8,328 bases of DNA from NZQO01 sp964639255 (GCA_964639255.1 CAZXDP010000082.1:1-8328); one strand, 5' to 3'; counted from the stretch's first letter, positions 1 through 6,081 are shown. Notes: generated by a model not told the origin, from the letters alone. Numbers and translations: made by a program.

Positions 1-939
1 GAAGATCCCGATAGCTTCGCCAAGAACAATTCGCCGGAAACGGTACGCGAGTACCTAGCGGAGAACAGTCGCGATTTTATAAGCTTTAAGGCTTCCCTGC
101 TAGCAACGGAAGCAAAAAACGATCCGGTGAAGAAGTCGGAAACCATACGCGATATGGTAGTGAGCATTTCCAAAATCCCCGATGTTATTAAACGCGAGGT
201 CTATTTAAGGGAATGTGCCAGGATTATGGACATAAGCGAGGCGGTGCTATTTAACACCCTCGCGCAAATCGTGCAGAAGGAAAAGCGCGATTCGGCCAAG
301 AAACCAAAGCAAGAAGCGTCTACAATGACCCCTGTTCGGGAGGATGCACCCACTGTCCAAAAAATAGACAGGCAGTTTGAATTGGAGCGCAAGATCATTG
401 AACTGTTGTTGATCTACGGAAATGAGGAAGAGGAGTTTGAAGACCTTATCCTCGAAACCGACGCAGCTGGGGATATACAGTTTAAACCCGAAACCATTAC
501 CACAAAGGTTTTTGAAAAAATCTATCTCGATTTGCAGGAAGATGAGGTGGAATTCGCCAACGGCAGCTTTAAGCAGATATATTACCAAATCATAGATACA
601 CTTAACCAAGGGCAGCAATTGCAACTCGAAAACTTTGTGAACCAGCTAGAGAGTGAAACGGCCGGTGTGGTGACCGATATCCTAATGGAAGAAGAGAAGT
701 ACGTGCTGCATAATTGGGAAGGAAAGGAAATTTATGTAAAGGAAAAAAAGTACACCGTGGGCCAAGTGGTGAGCGAAACCATATTAAATTTTAGGCGCTA
801 CTTAGTGTCCCAGAAAATACAGGAACTGTCTGAACGGGTGAAAAATAGCAACAATGGAAATGACAGCAACCTTCAGGAAATTATGGATTACATTACCCTC
901 AAAAAATTGCTTTCCGAAAAACTAAATAGGGTACTTTAA
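1..939 (+). CDS. dnaG: DNA primase DnaG, C-terminal part (5' end outside window)
   Basis: Reading frame 1 is open from the first base to TAA at 937-939 and gives 312 residues; the true start lies upstream. The first residues, EDPDSFAKN, match the end of the primase catalytic core, where a DPD(S/E)F stretch usually follows the TOPRIM domain. The rest is the helical C-terminal region that in known DnaG proteins contacts the replicative helicase DnaB; it is charged and poorly conserved, as expected. DnaG makes RNA primers for the lagging strand at the replication fork. A GTG at 127 could be mistaken for a start, but the coding sense clearly continues upstream of it. The gene ends one base short of the convergent response regulator's stop codon. 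The identification rests on the short catalytic-end motif, the overall character of the C-terminal region and the flavobacterial gene neighbourhood; no catalytic residue is inside the window. Confidence 0.86.
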   Translation, partial: EDPDSFAKNNSPETVREYLAENSRDFISFKASLLATEAKNDPVKKSETIRDMVVSISKIPDVIKREVYLRECARIMDISEAVLFNTLAQIVQKEKRDSAKKPKQEASTMTPVREDAPTVQKIDRQFELERKIIELLLIYGNEEEEFEDLILETDAAGDIQFKPETITTKVFEKIYLDLQEDEVEFANGSFKQIYYQIIDTLNQGQQLQLENFVNQLESETAGVVTDILMEEEKYVLHNWEGKEIYVKEKKYTVGQVVSETILNFRRYLVSQKIQELSERVKNSNNGNDSNLQEIMDYITLKKLLSEKLNRVL

Positions 940-940
940 T

Positions 941-1573
941 CTATCCAAACTGAAACATCCTGGACTGGTGTATCAAATCGGCAAGATTGTCTACCTTCAG
1001 CTTTTTCAGCAACCGTGTTTTATAGGTGCTTACGGTTTTTTCGTTGATGTCCAATGCATTGGCAATATCCTTATTCCGCTTTCCACGTGAGAGCAAATTT
1101 AGAACTTCAATTTCGCGTGAAGAGAGTTTCTTATAACGGCTAATGGCACTGGTTTCTCCAATATTACGGCTGGTAAAGGTGGAGGTAAGATCCTCATTTA
1201 AGAAAATTCCACCTTTCGCAATTTGTTTGAGCGCTTTTAAAAATACCTTGGTGGTGGCGGTTTTGGGGACGTAACCGGCAGCGCCCGATTTTATGGCGCG
1301 CAAGGCGTAGATTTCTTCGGGATGGGTAGAAAAGATAAGTACCCGTACCTTCGGATATTGGTTTTTAATAGCGCGCAACGCATTAATGCCGTTAATTTGT
1401 GGCATATCGATTTCCATGATCAGGATATCGGGTTGCTTTTTTTCGAGAAAACTGTACAGTTCTTCACCGTTATTTGCTTTGGCAACGATGCTATACTCTT
1501 CATTTTTTTTGAGCATGCAAGCAATACCCTTGCGCGTAACGGGATGGTGGTCGGCAATCAGAATTTTTTTCAT
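941..1573 (-). CDS. NarL/LuxR-family response regulator with Glu at the phospho-acceptor position
   Basis: This 210-residue protein has an N-terminal receiver domain (about 1-120) and a C-terminal LuxR-type helix-turn-helix (about 148-205, with LSSREIEVL and the recognition-helix segment EKTVSTYKTRL). Proteins of this layout bind DNA as dimers after phosphorylation of the receiver. Here the usual acidic pair reads D8-H9 (ADHHP), the conserved Ser/Thr is S82, and the conserved lysine is K104 (GYVPKTA). The phospho-acceptor position, four residues before the proline of the MP motif, is E54 (MEIDMP), codon GAA at 1414-1412. Glu at this site can mimic phosphorylation, so the protein may act without a kinase; that is inference. 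No histidine kinase is encoded in the window. The ATG at 1573 fits the standard MKKILIADxHP opening. It lies downstream of nadE on the same strand, 157 bases away, with its own candidate promoter. Target genes are unknown. Confidence 0.9.
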   Translation of the reverse strand: MKKILIADHHPVTRKGIACMLKKNEEYSIVAKANNGEELYSFLEKKQPDILIMEIDMPQINGINALRAIKNQYPKVRVLIFSTHPEEIYALRAIKSGAAGYVPKTATTKVFLKALKQIAKGGIFLNEDLTSTFTSRNIGETSAISRYKKLSSREIEVLNLLSRGKRNKDIANALDINEKTVSTYKTRLLKKLKVDNLADLIHQSRMFQFG

Positions 1574-1636
1574 TCCCCTGTGAATTTTTATCTGTAGTTA
1601 TGCCAAAATACGTTAGCAATACAATGGCAGTGAGGT

Positions 1637-1658
1637 TTTGTAATATTTATACTACAAA
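1637..1658. repeat. Small dyad TTTGTA-N10-TACAAA next to the regulator's -7 box
   Basis: Perfect 6-base arms at 1637-1642 and 1653-1658 with a 10-base AT-rich spacer. The dyad lies just downstream of the candidate -7 box of the response regulator gene, so it would cover the transcription start. It could be a binding site for a dimeric repressor or a weak hairpin in the leader RNA. Short AT-rich arms can arise by chance. Confidence 0.3.
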
Positions 1659-1659
1659 T

Positions 1660-1667
1660 CAAAACTA
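1660..1667 (-). promoter_or_regulatory. Candidate -7 promoter element of the response regulator gene
   Basis: Read on the minus strand this is TAGTTTTG, an exact fit to the Bacteroidota -7 consensus TAnnTTTG. It sits 86 bases upstream of the ATG at 1573, so the leader would be roughly 80 bases. No TTG -33 element is seen at the usual 19-23 base distance, which suggests a weak or activator-dependent promoter. Confidence 0.45.
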
Positions 1668-1693
1668 AAAAAAAGTTGCGCCAGTTCTAACAT

Positions 1694-1721
1694 TATTCGT
1701 TCAACGTACGGAATATTCGTT
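1694..1721. repeat. Direct repeat TATTCGTT, two copies 20 bp apart
   Basis: Exact copies of TATTCGTT lie at 1694-1701 and 1714-1721. The 20-base periodicity is about two helical turns, so both copies face the same side of the DNA. They lie 27-54 bases upstream of the regulator's candidate -7 box (minus strand), where an activator would bind, and just downstream of the nadE stop codon. A role as operator half-sites is inference. Confidence 0.35.
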
Positions 1722-1730
1722 AAAGCACTA

Positions 1731-2522
1731 TTACGCCCTTAACTCTTGGGGGATATGGCATACAGGGATAGGTTGCATCTTGTGCTGATTGGCCGAATTC
1801 AGTTTGTGGTAGATATCGAAAACGACCTGTTCCCTGCCCTTAAAATCTGCGCTGGACTTACCCGCGTCTTTCATTCTCATGGCCCATTCCAATTCATCAT
1901 AGCTTGCTCCAAGCTGGTCTTCATCAGTACGGCTATCACCAAAAAGTCCGTCGGTTGGCGGGGCTTCCAAAATCGATTCGGGTACTTGCAGGTAGTTGGC
2001 AAGGGCGTACACCTCGCTCTTGAGCAAATCGGCTATGGGGCTCAGGTCGACGCCGCCATCACCATATTTCGTATAAAAGCCTACGCCAAAATCTTCAACC
2101 TTGTTCCCAGTTCCTGCTACGAGGTATCGGTGCAGCCCCGCGAAATAGTAGAGTGTCGCCATGCGCAGCCTAGCCCGTGTATTTGCTAATGAAAGGTCCA
2201 GGAAGGTGTCGTCATTAGTTTGCGGGACCTGTGTCTTAAATTGCTCGAATACTGGGGTGAGATCTACCCGCACATCGGTCACGTTCGCAGAGCGTTTTTT
2301 TAACTGAGCAATATGATCCTGTGCCCGTGTTACTTGACTTAGCGCTTGATGAATAGGCATTTCTACACATTGGGTTCGCAAGCCAGTCTTGGCGCATAAA
2401 CTCGAGGTTACGGCAGAGTCTACCCCACCGCTTACACCTACCACAAAACCTTCCATTTTTGCTGAGATAGCATACTCTTTCAGCCAGTTTACAATATGAT
2501 CTACTACTTTTTCGGTCTGCAT
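1731..2522 (-). CDS. nadE: NH3-dependent NAD(+) synthetase
   Basis: The 263-residue product is a cytosolic amidoligase that converts nicotinate adenine dinucleotide to NAD using ATP and ammonia, the last step of NAD biosynthesis. The ATP-pyrophosphatase P-loop SGGVDS is at residues 31-36. Further on come GTGNKVEDFGVGFYTKYGDG and TDEDQLGASYDELE, both characteristic of NadE substrate- and ATP-binding regions. The length fits the short ammonia-dependent form; there is no glutaminase (nitrilase) domain. I chose the ATG at 2522 because MQTEKVVDHIVNWL is a normal family N-terminus; the frame stays open 120 codons further upstream, but that stretch is antisense to gldB and looks non-coding. The gene diverges from gldB across 109 bases. 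A near-match to TAnnTTTG (TATTTTTA, minus strand, 2604-2611) is a weak promoter candidate. No truncation or frameshift is seen. Confidence 0.96.
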   Translation of the reverse strand: MQTEKVVDHIVNWLKEYAISAKMEGFVVGVSGGVDSAVTSSLCAKTGLRTQCVEMPIHQALSQVTRAQDHIAQLKKRSANVTDVRVDLTPVFEQFKTQVPQTNDDTFLDLSLANTRARLRMATLYYFAGLHRYLVAGTGNKVEDFGVGFYTKYGDGGVDLSPIADLLKSEVYALANYLQVPESILEAPPTDGLFGDSRTDEDQLGASYDELEWAMRMKDAGKSSADFKGREQVVFDIYHKLNSANQHKMQPIPVCHIPQELRA

Positions 2523-2536
2523 GGGTTTCGTGAATA

Positions 2537-2571
2537 TTGTGGCGCTTTTCCGTAGAGAAAGCCTATTTTTG
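2537..2571 (+). promoter_or_regulatory. Candidate gldBC promoter (TTG ... TATTTTTG)
   Basis: TATTTTTG at 2564-2571 matches the Bacteroidota -7 consensus TAnnTTTG. A TTG at 2537-2539 lies 24 bases upstream, one base beyond the usual spacing for a -33 element. The box is 60 bases before the gldB ATG at 2632. The same eight bases form the -7 candidate of the hydrolase gene at 5399-5406. Confidence 0.5.
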
Positions 2572-2631
2572 CATACGTTTTGCCCAGTAGGGCCGTTGTA
2601 GTGTAAAAATACTAAAAACCATGTGCTTGCA

Positions 2632-3609
2632 ATGAAATTGCCGTATTTTTCTGTGCGCTCCTCCATAATTATTGGAGCGCTCCTTTTGTTATATTGCTGT
2701 AATTCTCCTTCGGAAACCGAAAGCGCGATTGCAGCTGTGCCCGTAGATTTTGAAATTGTACGGTTCGACAAAGCATTCGCCAAGGCTACACCTGATGATT
2801 TGCCGAATTTGAAACAACGTTTTCCCGATTTTTTTCCTGTGCAGTACCCAGATAGTATTTGGGTGGCCAAGCTAAACGACACACTGCAAGACCAGCTCGA
2901 AGCCGAAGTGATGCGAACCTTTCCTTCGGAAGAAGATATAAGGGAGCCGTTGCATTCGTTATTTCAGCACATTCAATATTATATTCCCAATTTTAGCCCA
3001 CCCACAGTTATTACCACCACCAGTGATGTAGATTACCGCAACCCTGTTATACTTGCCGATTCGCTCTTAATCATCTCCCTGGACACTTACTTGGGGGCAC
3101 AGCACCCGTTTTATGTAGATATGCCCGCATACCTATCTAAAAACAGGGTGCCGGAACAACTTCCGCAGGAGGTAGCGTCGGCCTATGCAAGACGCTATAT
3201 TGCCAGGCCTAGGCAACGCAGTTTACTCGCGCAAATGATTTATTTTGGGAAGGAACTGTACCTGAAAGACCTCTGGTTGCCAAATACCACGCCCGCCCAG
3301 CGTATTGGCTATACCGAAGAAGAACTTAAATGGGCCGAGGAAAATGAGGTGGAAATGTGGCGCTATTTCGTCGAAAACGAAATGCTCTACAGCACCGATG
3401 CTAAATTGCTGCCACGGTTTATTAGTCCGGCGCCATTTTCTAAGTTCTATCTGGAAATAGATAACGATTCACCCGGTATGATTGGCCGTTACCTAGGATG
3501 GCAAATTGTACGGGCCTATATGGATGCCCAAGAGGTAACGGTTACCGAGCTACTGCAAACTCGGGCCGAGGAAGTATTTTCAAATTCAAAATATAAACCA
3601 GCGAAATAA
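2632..3609 (+). CDS. gldB: Gliding motility lipoprotein GldB
   Basis: The 325-residue product matches GldB in length, lipoprotein architecture and position directly before gldC. In Flavobacterium johnsoniae GldB is required for gliding motility, but its biochemical role is not settled. The N-terminus has basic residues, a hydrophobic stretch (about residues 11-21) and two adjacent cysteines, C22 and C23, one of which should be lipidated. The residue before C22 is Tyr and the one before C23 is Cys, so neither is a textbook lipobox. I start at ATG 2632 (MKLPYFSV); an in-frame GTG at 2623 would add three residues. The mature part begins with FEIVRFDKAF, recognisable for the family. The stop codon overlaps the gldC start by one base (TAATG), which suggests translational coupling. 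The gene shares a divergent intergenic region with nadE. Confidence 0.92.
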   Translation: MKLPYFSVRSSIIIGALLLLYCCNSPSETESAIAAVPVDFEIVRFDKAFAKATPDDLPNLKQRFPDFFPVQYPDSIWVAKLNDTLQDQLEAEVMRTFPSEEDIREPLHSLFQHIQYYIPNFSPPTVITTTSDVDYRNPVILADSLLIISLDTYLGAQHPFYVDMPAYLSKNRVPEQLPQEVASAYARRYIARPRQRSLLAQMIYFGKELYLKDLWLPNTTPAQRIGYTEEELKWAEENEVEMWRYFVENEMLYSTDAKLLPRFISPAPFSKFYLEIDNDSPGMIGRYLGWQIVRAYMDAQEVTVTELLQTRAEEVFSNSKYKPAK

Positions 3610-3944
3610 TGCCAGTACACAAATCAAACATCACCATCGAAGTTGAGTTGGACGAGAACAAAATCCCCGAAAAGCTGAATTGGACAGCCCAGGACGGGGG
3701 TATTAGCAACGAAGCCGCAAAAGCTGTTTTTCTAAACGTTTGGGATCATAAGAATAAGGAAGCGCTGCGTATCGATCTTTGGACTAAAGATATGCCGCTG
3801 GACGATATGAAAATCTTTATCCATCAAACCCTCAACGCCATGGCCGATACGTACCAAAGGGCAACTAACGATGAGAAAATGAGCGCAACGATGCGCGATT
3901 TTTGCGATTACTTTGCTGAAAAGCTCGAGTTGAACAATGGGTAG
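3609..3944 (+). CDS. gldC: Gliding motility protein GldC
   Basis: This 111-residue protein has no signal peptide or membrane segment and is probably cytoplasmic. Its length, the N-terminal IEVELDENKIPEKLNW stretch and the central VWDHKNKEALRIDLWTKDMP segment fit GldC, an accessory gliding-motility protein usually encoded immediately after gldB. In F. johnsoniae loss of gldC reduces rather than abolishes gliding; its mechanism is unknown. The ATG shares its A with the gldB stop codon, so the two are almost certainly co-translated. Its stop codon is only 8 bases from the stop of convergent engB, with no evident intrinsic terminator between them. Confidence 0.93.
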   Translation: MPVHKSNITIEVELDENKIPEKLNWTAQDGGISNEAAKAVFLNVWDHKNKEALRIDLWTKDMPLDDMKIFIHQTLNAMADTYQRATNDEKMSATMRDFCDYFAEKLELNNG

Positions 3945-3952
3945 GCGAGTGG

Positions 3953-4567
3953 TTAGCTGGGCCTGCTGCTGTAAATTTGCTGGTTAATCCCGTCAATATA
4001 CTCTAACAGGGCCTCGCGTCCTTCACCATTGGTAGAAGAGGTTATAAATAGGGGTGGCAATTCCTCCCAAGTTTCCAACAGTTCGTTTTTATAGGTAGCC
4101 ACATTGCGATCTAGGGCGTTCGCTTTTAGCTTGTCGGCCTTGGTGAAGATTATTCCAAATGGCAATTGGTGCTCTCCAAGCCATTGCATAAATTCCACAT
4201 CGATAGGCTGCGGCTCGTGGCGCACGTCCACCAATACAAATCCCATAACGAGCTGCTCACGCTTTAAAAAGTATTGGGTGATGAATTTTTGGAAGGTTTT
4301 CTTGGCCGATTTGGAGACACGGGCATAGCCGTAACCCGGCAAGTCGACAAGGTACCAGTTATTGTTCACCAAAAAGTGGTTGATCAATTGCGTTTTTCCC
4401 GGCCTTCCTGAAGTTTTTGCAAGATTTTTATGCTGCATAAGCATATTTATGAGCGATGATTTGCCCACATTGCTTCGGCCAATAAAGGCATATTCGGGCA
4501 AGCCATTTCGCGGACATTTGGCCACATCGCTATTGCTTACAACAAATTGTGCCGATTTTATTTTCAA
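3953..4567 (-). CDS. engB: Ribosome biogenesis GTP-binding protein EngB (YsxC/YihA)
   Basis: The 204-residue protein carries all GTPase motifs of the EngB family: G1 GRSNVGKSS at residues 30-38, the switch region TSGRPGKTQ at 52-60, G3 DLPGYG at 75-80, G4 TKAD at 141-144 and G5 around TSS 175-177. EngB is a usually essential GTPase in late assembly of the large ribosomal subunit. The start appears to be TTG (4567-4565): the product then begins MKIKSAQFVVSNSDV, the normal family N-terminus, and an in-frame TGA at 4576-4574 leaves no room for an upstream ATG. A weak start may set a low expression level, which is inference. It lies 46 bases after the alpha/beta hydrolase gene on the same strand and is probably co-transcribed with it. 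It converges with gldC. Confidence 0.95.
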   Translation of the reverse strand: MKIKSAQFVVSNSDVAKCPRNGLPEYAFIGRSNVGKSSLINMLMQHKNLAKTSGRPGKTQLINHFLVNNNWYLVDLPGYGYARVSKSAKKTFQKFITQYFLKREQLVMGFVLVDVRHEPQPIDVEFMQWLGEHQLPFGIIFTKADKLKANALDRNVATYKNELLETWEELPPLFITSSTNGEGREALLEYIDGINQQIYSSRPS

Positions 4568-4613
4568 GATAGTTCAGTTTTAGGAAAATAGCCAGCCTTT
4601 AGCCCGAAAATGC

Positions 4614-5378
4614 TCAAAATCCACGCTGTTGCAACCAAGCATACAGAATGTCATTGAATTGGTCGGGGTGCTCCATCATCGCCGCGTGCCCACACTTATC
4701 AATCCAGAATAAATCGGAATCTGGTAGTAACTCGTGGAATTCCTCTGCGACATTGGGCGGTGTAACATTATCCTGCTTTCCCCAGATAATACAGACGGGG
4801 GTTTTCATTTTAGGCAAATCTTTCGCCATGTTGTGTCGTATCGCACTCTTCGCAATGGCCAGGGTGCGAATAAGCTTGTTGCGATCGTTTACTGTTGCGT
4901 ATACTTCGTCGACAATCTCGGGCGTAGCTACTTTTGGATCGTAAAAAACATTTTCGGCTTTCTTCTGAATGTAATCGCGGTCTCCCCGCTTAGGGTAGCT
5001 CTCGCCCATGGCGCTTTCATAGAGGCCGGAACTTCCAGTAATAACCAAGGCCTGTATTTTCTCCGGAAATAATTTGGTGCACAAGAGACCGATATGTCCT
5101 CCCAACGAGTTGCCAAGCAGAATCACCTTCTCAAACCCCATATGATCGATAAAATCTGAAACGTATTCCGCAAAGCGTTTTACGTTGGTCTTCAGAAGTG
5201 GCATCGTATAAATGGGCAGTTCGGGAATTAAAATCTGATAGCCTTTTGGTGGAAAAAACTCAGATACGCCATCAAAGTTGCTCAGGCCGCCCATCAATCC
5301 GTGAAGTACCACGATTGGGGTTCCTTCGCCCAGTTTCAAAAACGTAAATTTCCCTTCTTCGTGTAGATGGTCGGTCAT
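4614..5378 (-). CDS. Alpha/beta-fold hydrolase, substrate unknown
   Basis: The 254-residue protein has a full serine-hydrolase set: the oxyanion-loop HG in VVLHGLMGG (about 22-31), the nucleophile elbow GNSLGG with S91, the probable acid D203 in IWGKQDNVTPP, and the catalytic histidine H231 in DKCGHAAMMEHP. Between strand and acid lies a helical cap (about 118-185) that would set substrate specificity. There is no signal peptide, so it is probably cytosolic. The family includes esterases, C-C hydrolases and haloperoxidase-like enzymes; the sequence does not say which, and I do not assign a substrate. It starts at ATG 5378 close behind a TATTTTTG box and is followed by engB at 46 bases, so the two likely form one unit divergent from the mraZ operon. 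Confidence 0.88.
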   Translation of the reverse strand: MTDHLHEEGKFTFLKLGEGTPIVVLHGLMGGLSNFDGVSEFFPPKGYQILIPELPIYTMPLLKTNVKRFAEYVSDFIDHMGFEKVILLGNSLGGHIGLLCTKLFPEKIQALVITGSSGLYESAMGESYPKRGDRDYIQKKAENVFYDPKVATPEIVDEVYATVNDRNKLIRTLAIAKSAIRHNMAKDLPKMKTPVCIIWGKQDNVTPPNVAEEFHELLPDSDLFWIDKCGHAAMMEHPDQFNDILYAWLQQRGF

Positions 5379-5398
5379 TCAGTTGAATATTAACGAAA

Positions 5399-5406
5399 CA
5401 AAAATA
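5399..5406 (-). promoter_or_regulatory. Candidate -7 promoter element of the hydrolase-engB unit
   Basis: Read on the minus strand this is TATTTTTG, matching TAnnTTTG. It is 20 bases upstream of the hydrolase ATG at 5378, implying a very short leader. No TTG is found at the normal distance upstream; the closest on that strand is at 5439-5437, about 30 bases away. Confidence 0.45.
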
Positions 5407-5469
5407 CACTTTTTTTAATGAATTGTGCGGCCGCTGCAACCTGTTGATAAATCGGGTCTTCCAATACCG

Positions 5470-5492
5470 ATAGCCCGCGTGATAGGGGCTAT
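5470..5492. repeat. Inverted repeat ATAGCCC-N9-GGGCTAT in the divergent intergenic region
   Basis: Perfect 7-base arms at 5470-5476 and 5486-5492 with a 9-base loop. It stands between the hydrolase and mraZ promoters and upstream of both genes, so it does not terminate either of them. It could be an operator, a roadblock isolating the divergent promoters, or chance. Confidence 0.4.
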
Positions 5493-5510
5493 TCGTAAAA
5501 CCAGAACACC

Positions 5511-5560
5511 TAAGTGGCAAAACTTATCAACAAAGTGGTAAAAAGTGGTAGAAAGTGGTA
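5511..5560 (+). promoter_or_regulatory. Probable MraZ operator: three tandem AAAGTGG boxes plus one upstream
   Basis: Three consecutive 10-base units, CAAAGTGGTA, AAAAGTGGTA and GAAAGTGGTA, fill 5531-5560. A related TAAGTGGCAA is at 5511-5520, its GTGG 21 bases before the next. MraZ of other bacteria is known to bind runs of GTGG/TGGG-containing boxes at about one-turn spacing in front of mraZ itself; the AAAGTGG form resembles the sites described in mollicutes. The boxes end 9 bases before the -7 element and cover the place of the -33 element, so bound MraZ would likely repress its operon. Confidence 0.82.
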
Positions 5561-5569
5561 AAACTTAAT

Positions 5570-5577
5570 TATATTTG
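5570..5577 (+). promoter_or_regulatory. -7 promoter element of the mraZ division operon
   Basis: TATATTTG is an exact match to TAnnTTTG, 30 bases before the mraZ ATG at 5608. No TTG exists at the -33 position; instead the AAAGTGG boxes occupy it, which ties promoter activity to MraZ binding. Confidence 0.6.
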
Positions 5578-5607
5578 GAACTAACAAGGTAGAAAACCAA
5601 CGTGTTA

Positions 5608-6081
5608 ATGCTCAATTTAATAGGGACATATGAGTGCAAAGCCGACGTAAAGGGAAGGGTCATGTTGCCCTCTGCCCTCAAGCGGCAGCTCGCCCCTGTA
5701 GCGGCACACGGATATGTAATTAAGCGTGCCGTCTTCCAGCCTTGCCTCGAATTGTACCCTTTGGACGAATGGAATGCCCTTATGGACAAGATGGGAAAGT
5801 TGAACCGTTTTAACCGAAAGAATAACGACTTTATTCGCAGGTTTACGGCTGGGGTAAAAACGGTCGAGCTGGATACCACGGGGAGGTTGAATATACCAAA
5901 AGACCTTGCTTCGTTTGCTGGAATTGATAAAGAGATTGTCATTTCCTCTGCGATCAATATCGTGGAGATTTGGGATAAGGATAAATACGAACAGGCCATT
6001 GACGATGCTGCCAGCGATTTTGCAGACTTGGCGGAAGAGGTAATGGGCGACACCAATGATGGTCACGATGGAATATCATAA
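5608..6081 (+). CDS. mraZ: Transcriptional regulator MraZ
   Basis: The 157-residue product holds two AbrB-like MraZ half-domains with the signature DxxGRxxxP twice: D13-K15-G16-R17...P21 and D89-T-T-G92-R93...P97. MraZ proteins form ring-shaped oligomers that bind DNA and control the division and cell wall (dcw) cluster, generally as its first gene. I prefer ATG 5608 (MLNLIGTYECKADVKGR), which matches the usual N-terminus; the in-frame GTG at 5602 would add two residues. The upstream AAAGTGG array is its likely own target, so the operon is probably autoregulated. The 3' end overlaps the rsmH start by 14 to 26 bases. The acidic tail (DDAASDFADLAEEVMGD) is longer than the basic domain pair needs, as is common in flavobacterial MraZ. 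Confidence 0.95.
   Translation: MLNLIGTYECKADVKGRVMLPSALKRQLAPVAAHGYVIKRAVFQPCLELYPLDEWNALMDKMGKLNRFNRKNNDFIRRFTAGVKTVELDTTGRLNIPKDLASFAGIDKEIVISSAINIVEIWDKDKYEQAIDDAASDFADLAEEVMGDTNDGHDGIS

Noticed and set aside
127..129. GTG at 127 as a gene start
   Set aside because: The frame is open to base 1 and the upstream residues (DPDSFA) are DnaG-like, so this is an internal codon of dnaG.
1746..2189. 147-codon rightward frame antisense to nadE
   Set aside because: It is a shadow of nadE coding constraint, has no recognisable motif and no promoter or start context.
2523..2882. 120-codon N-terminal extension of nadE
   Set aside because: The frame is open but runs antisense through the gldB start; the NadE family begins at the ATG at 2522, and the extension has no recognisable domain.
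3940..3960. Bidirectional terminator between gldC and engB
   Set aside because: I found no stem with adjacent T-run in this short gap.
5272..5520. 82-codon leftward frame over the hydrolase start and intergenic region
   Set aside because: It overlaps the real hydrolase start in another frame and has low-complexity, Arg-rich composition without family features.
5565..6066. Two long leftward frames (about 150-163 codons) antisense to mraZ
   Set aside because: mraZ on the other strand is clearly real; these translations look random and one runs across the mraZ promoter.
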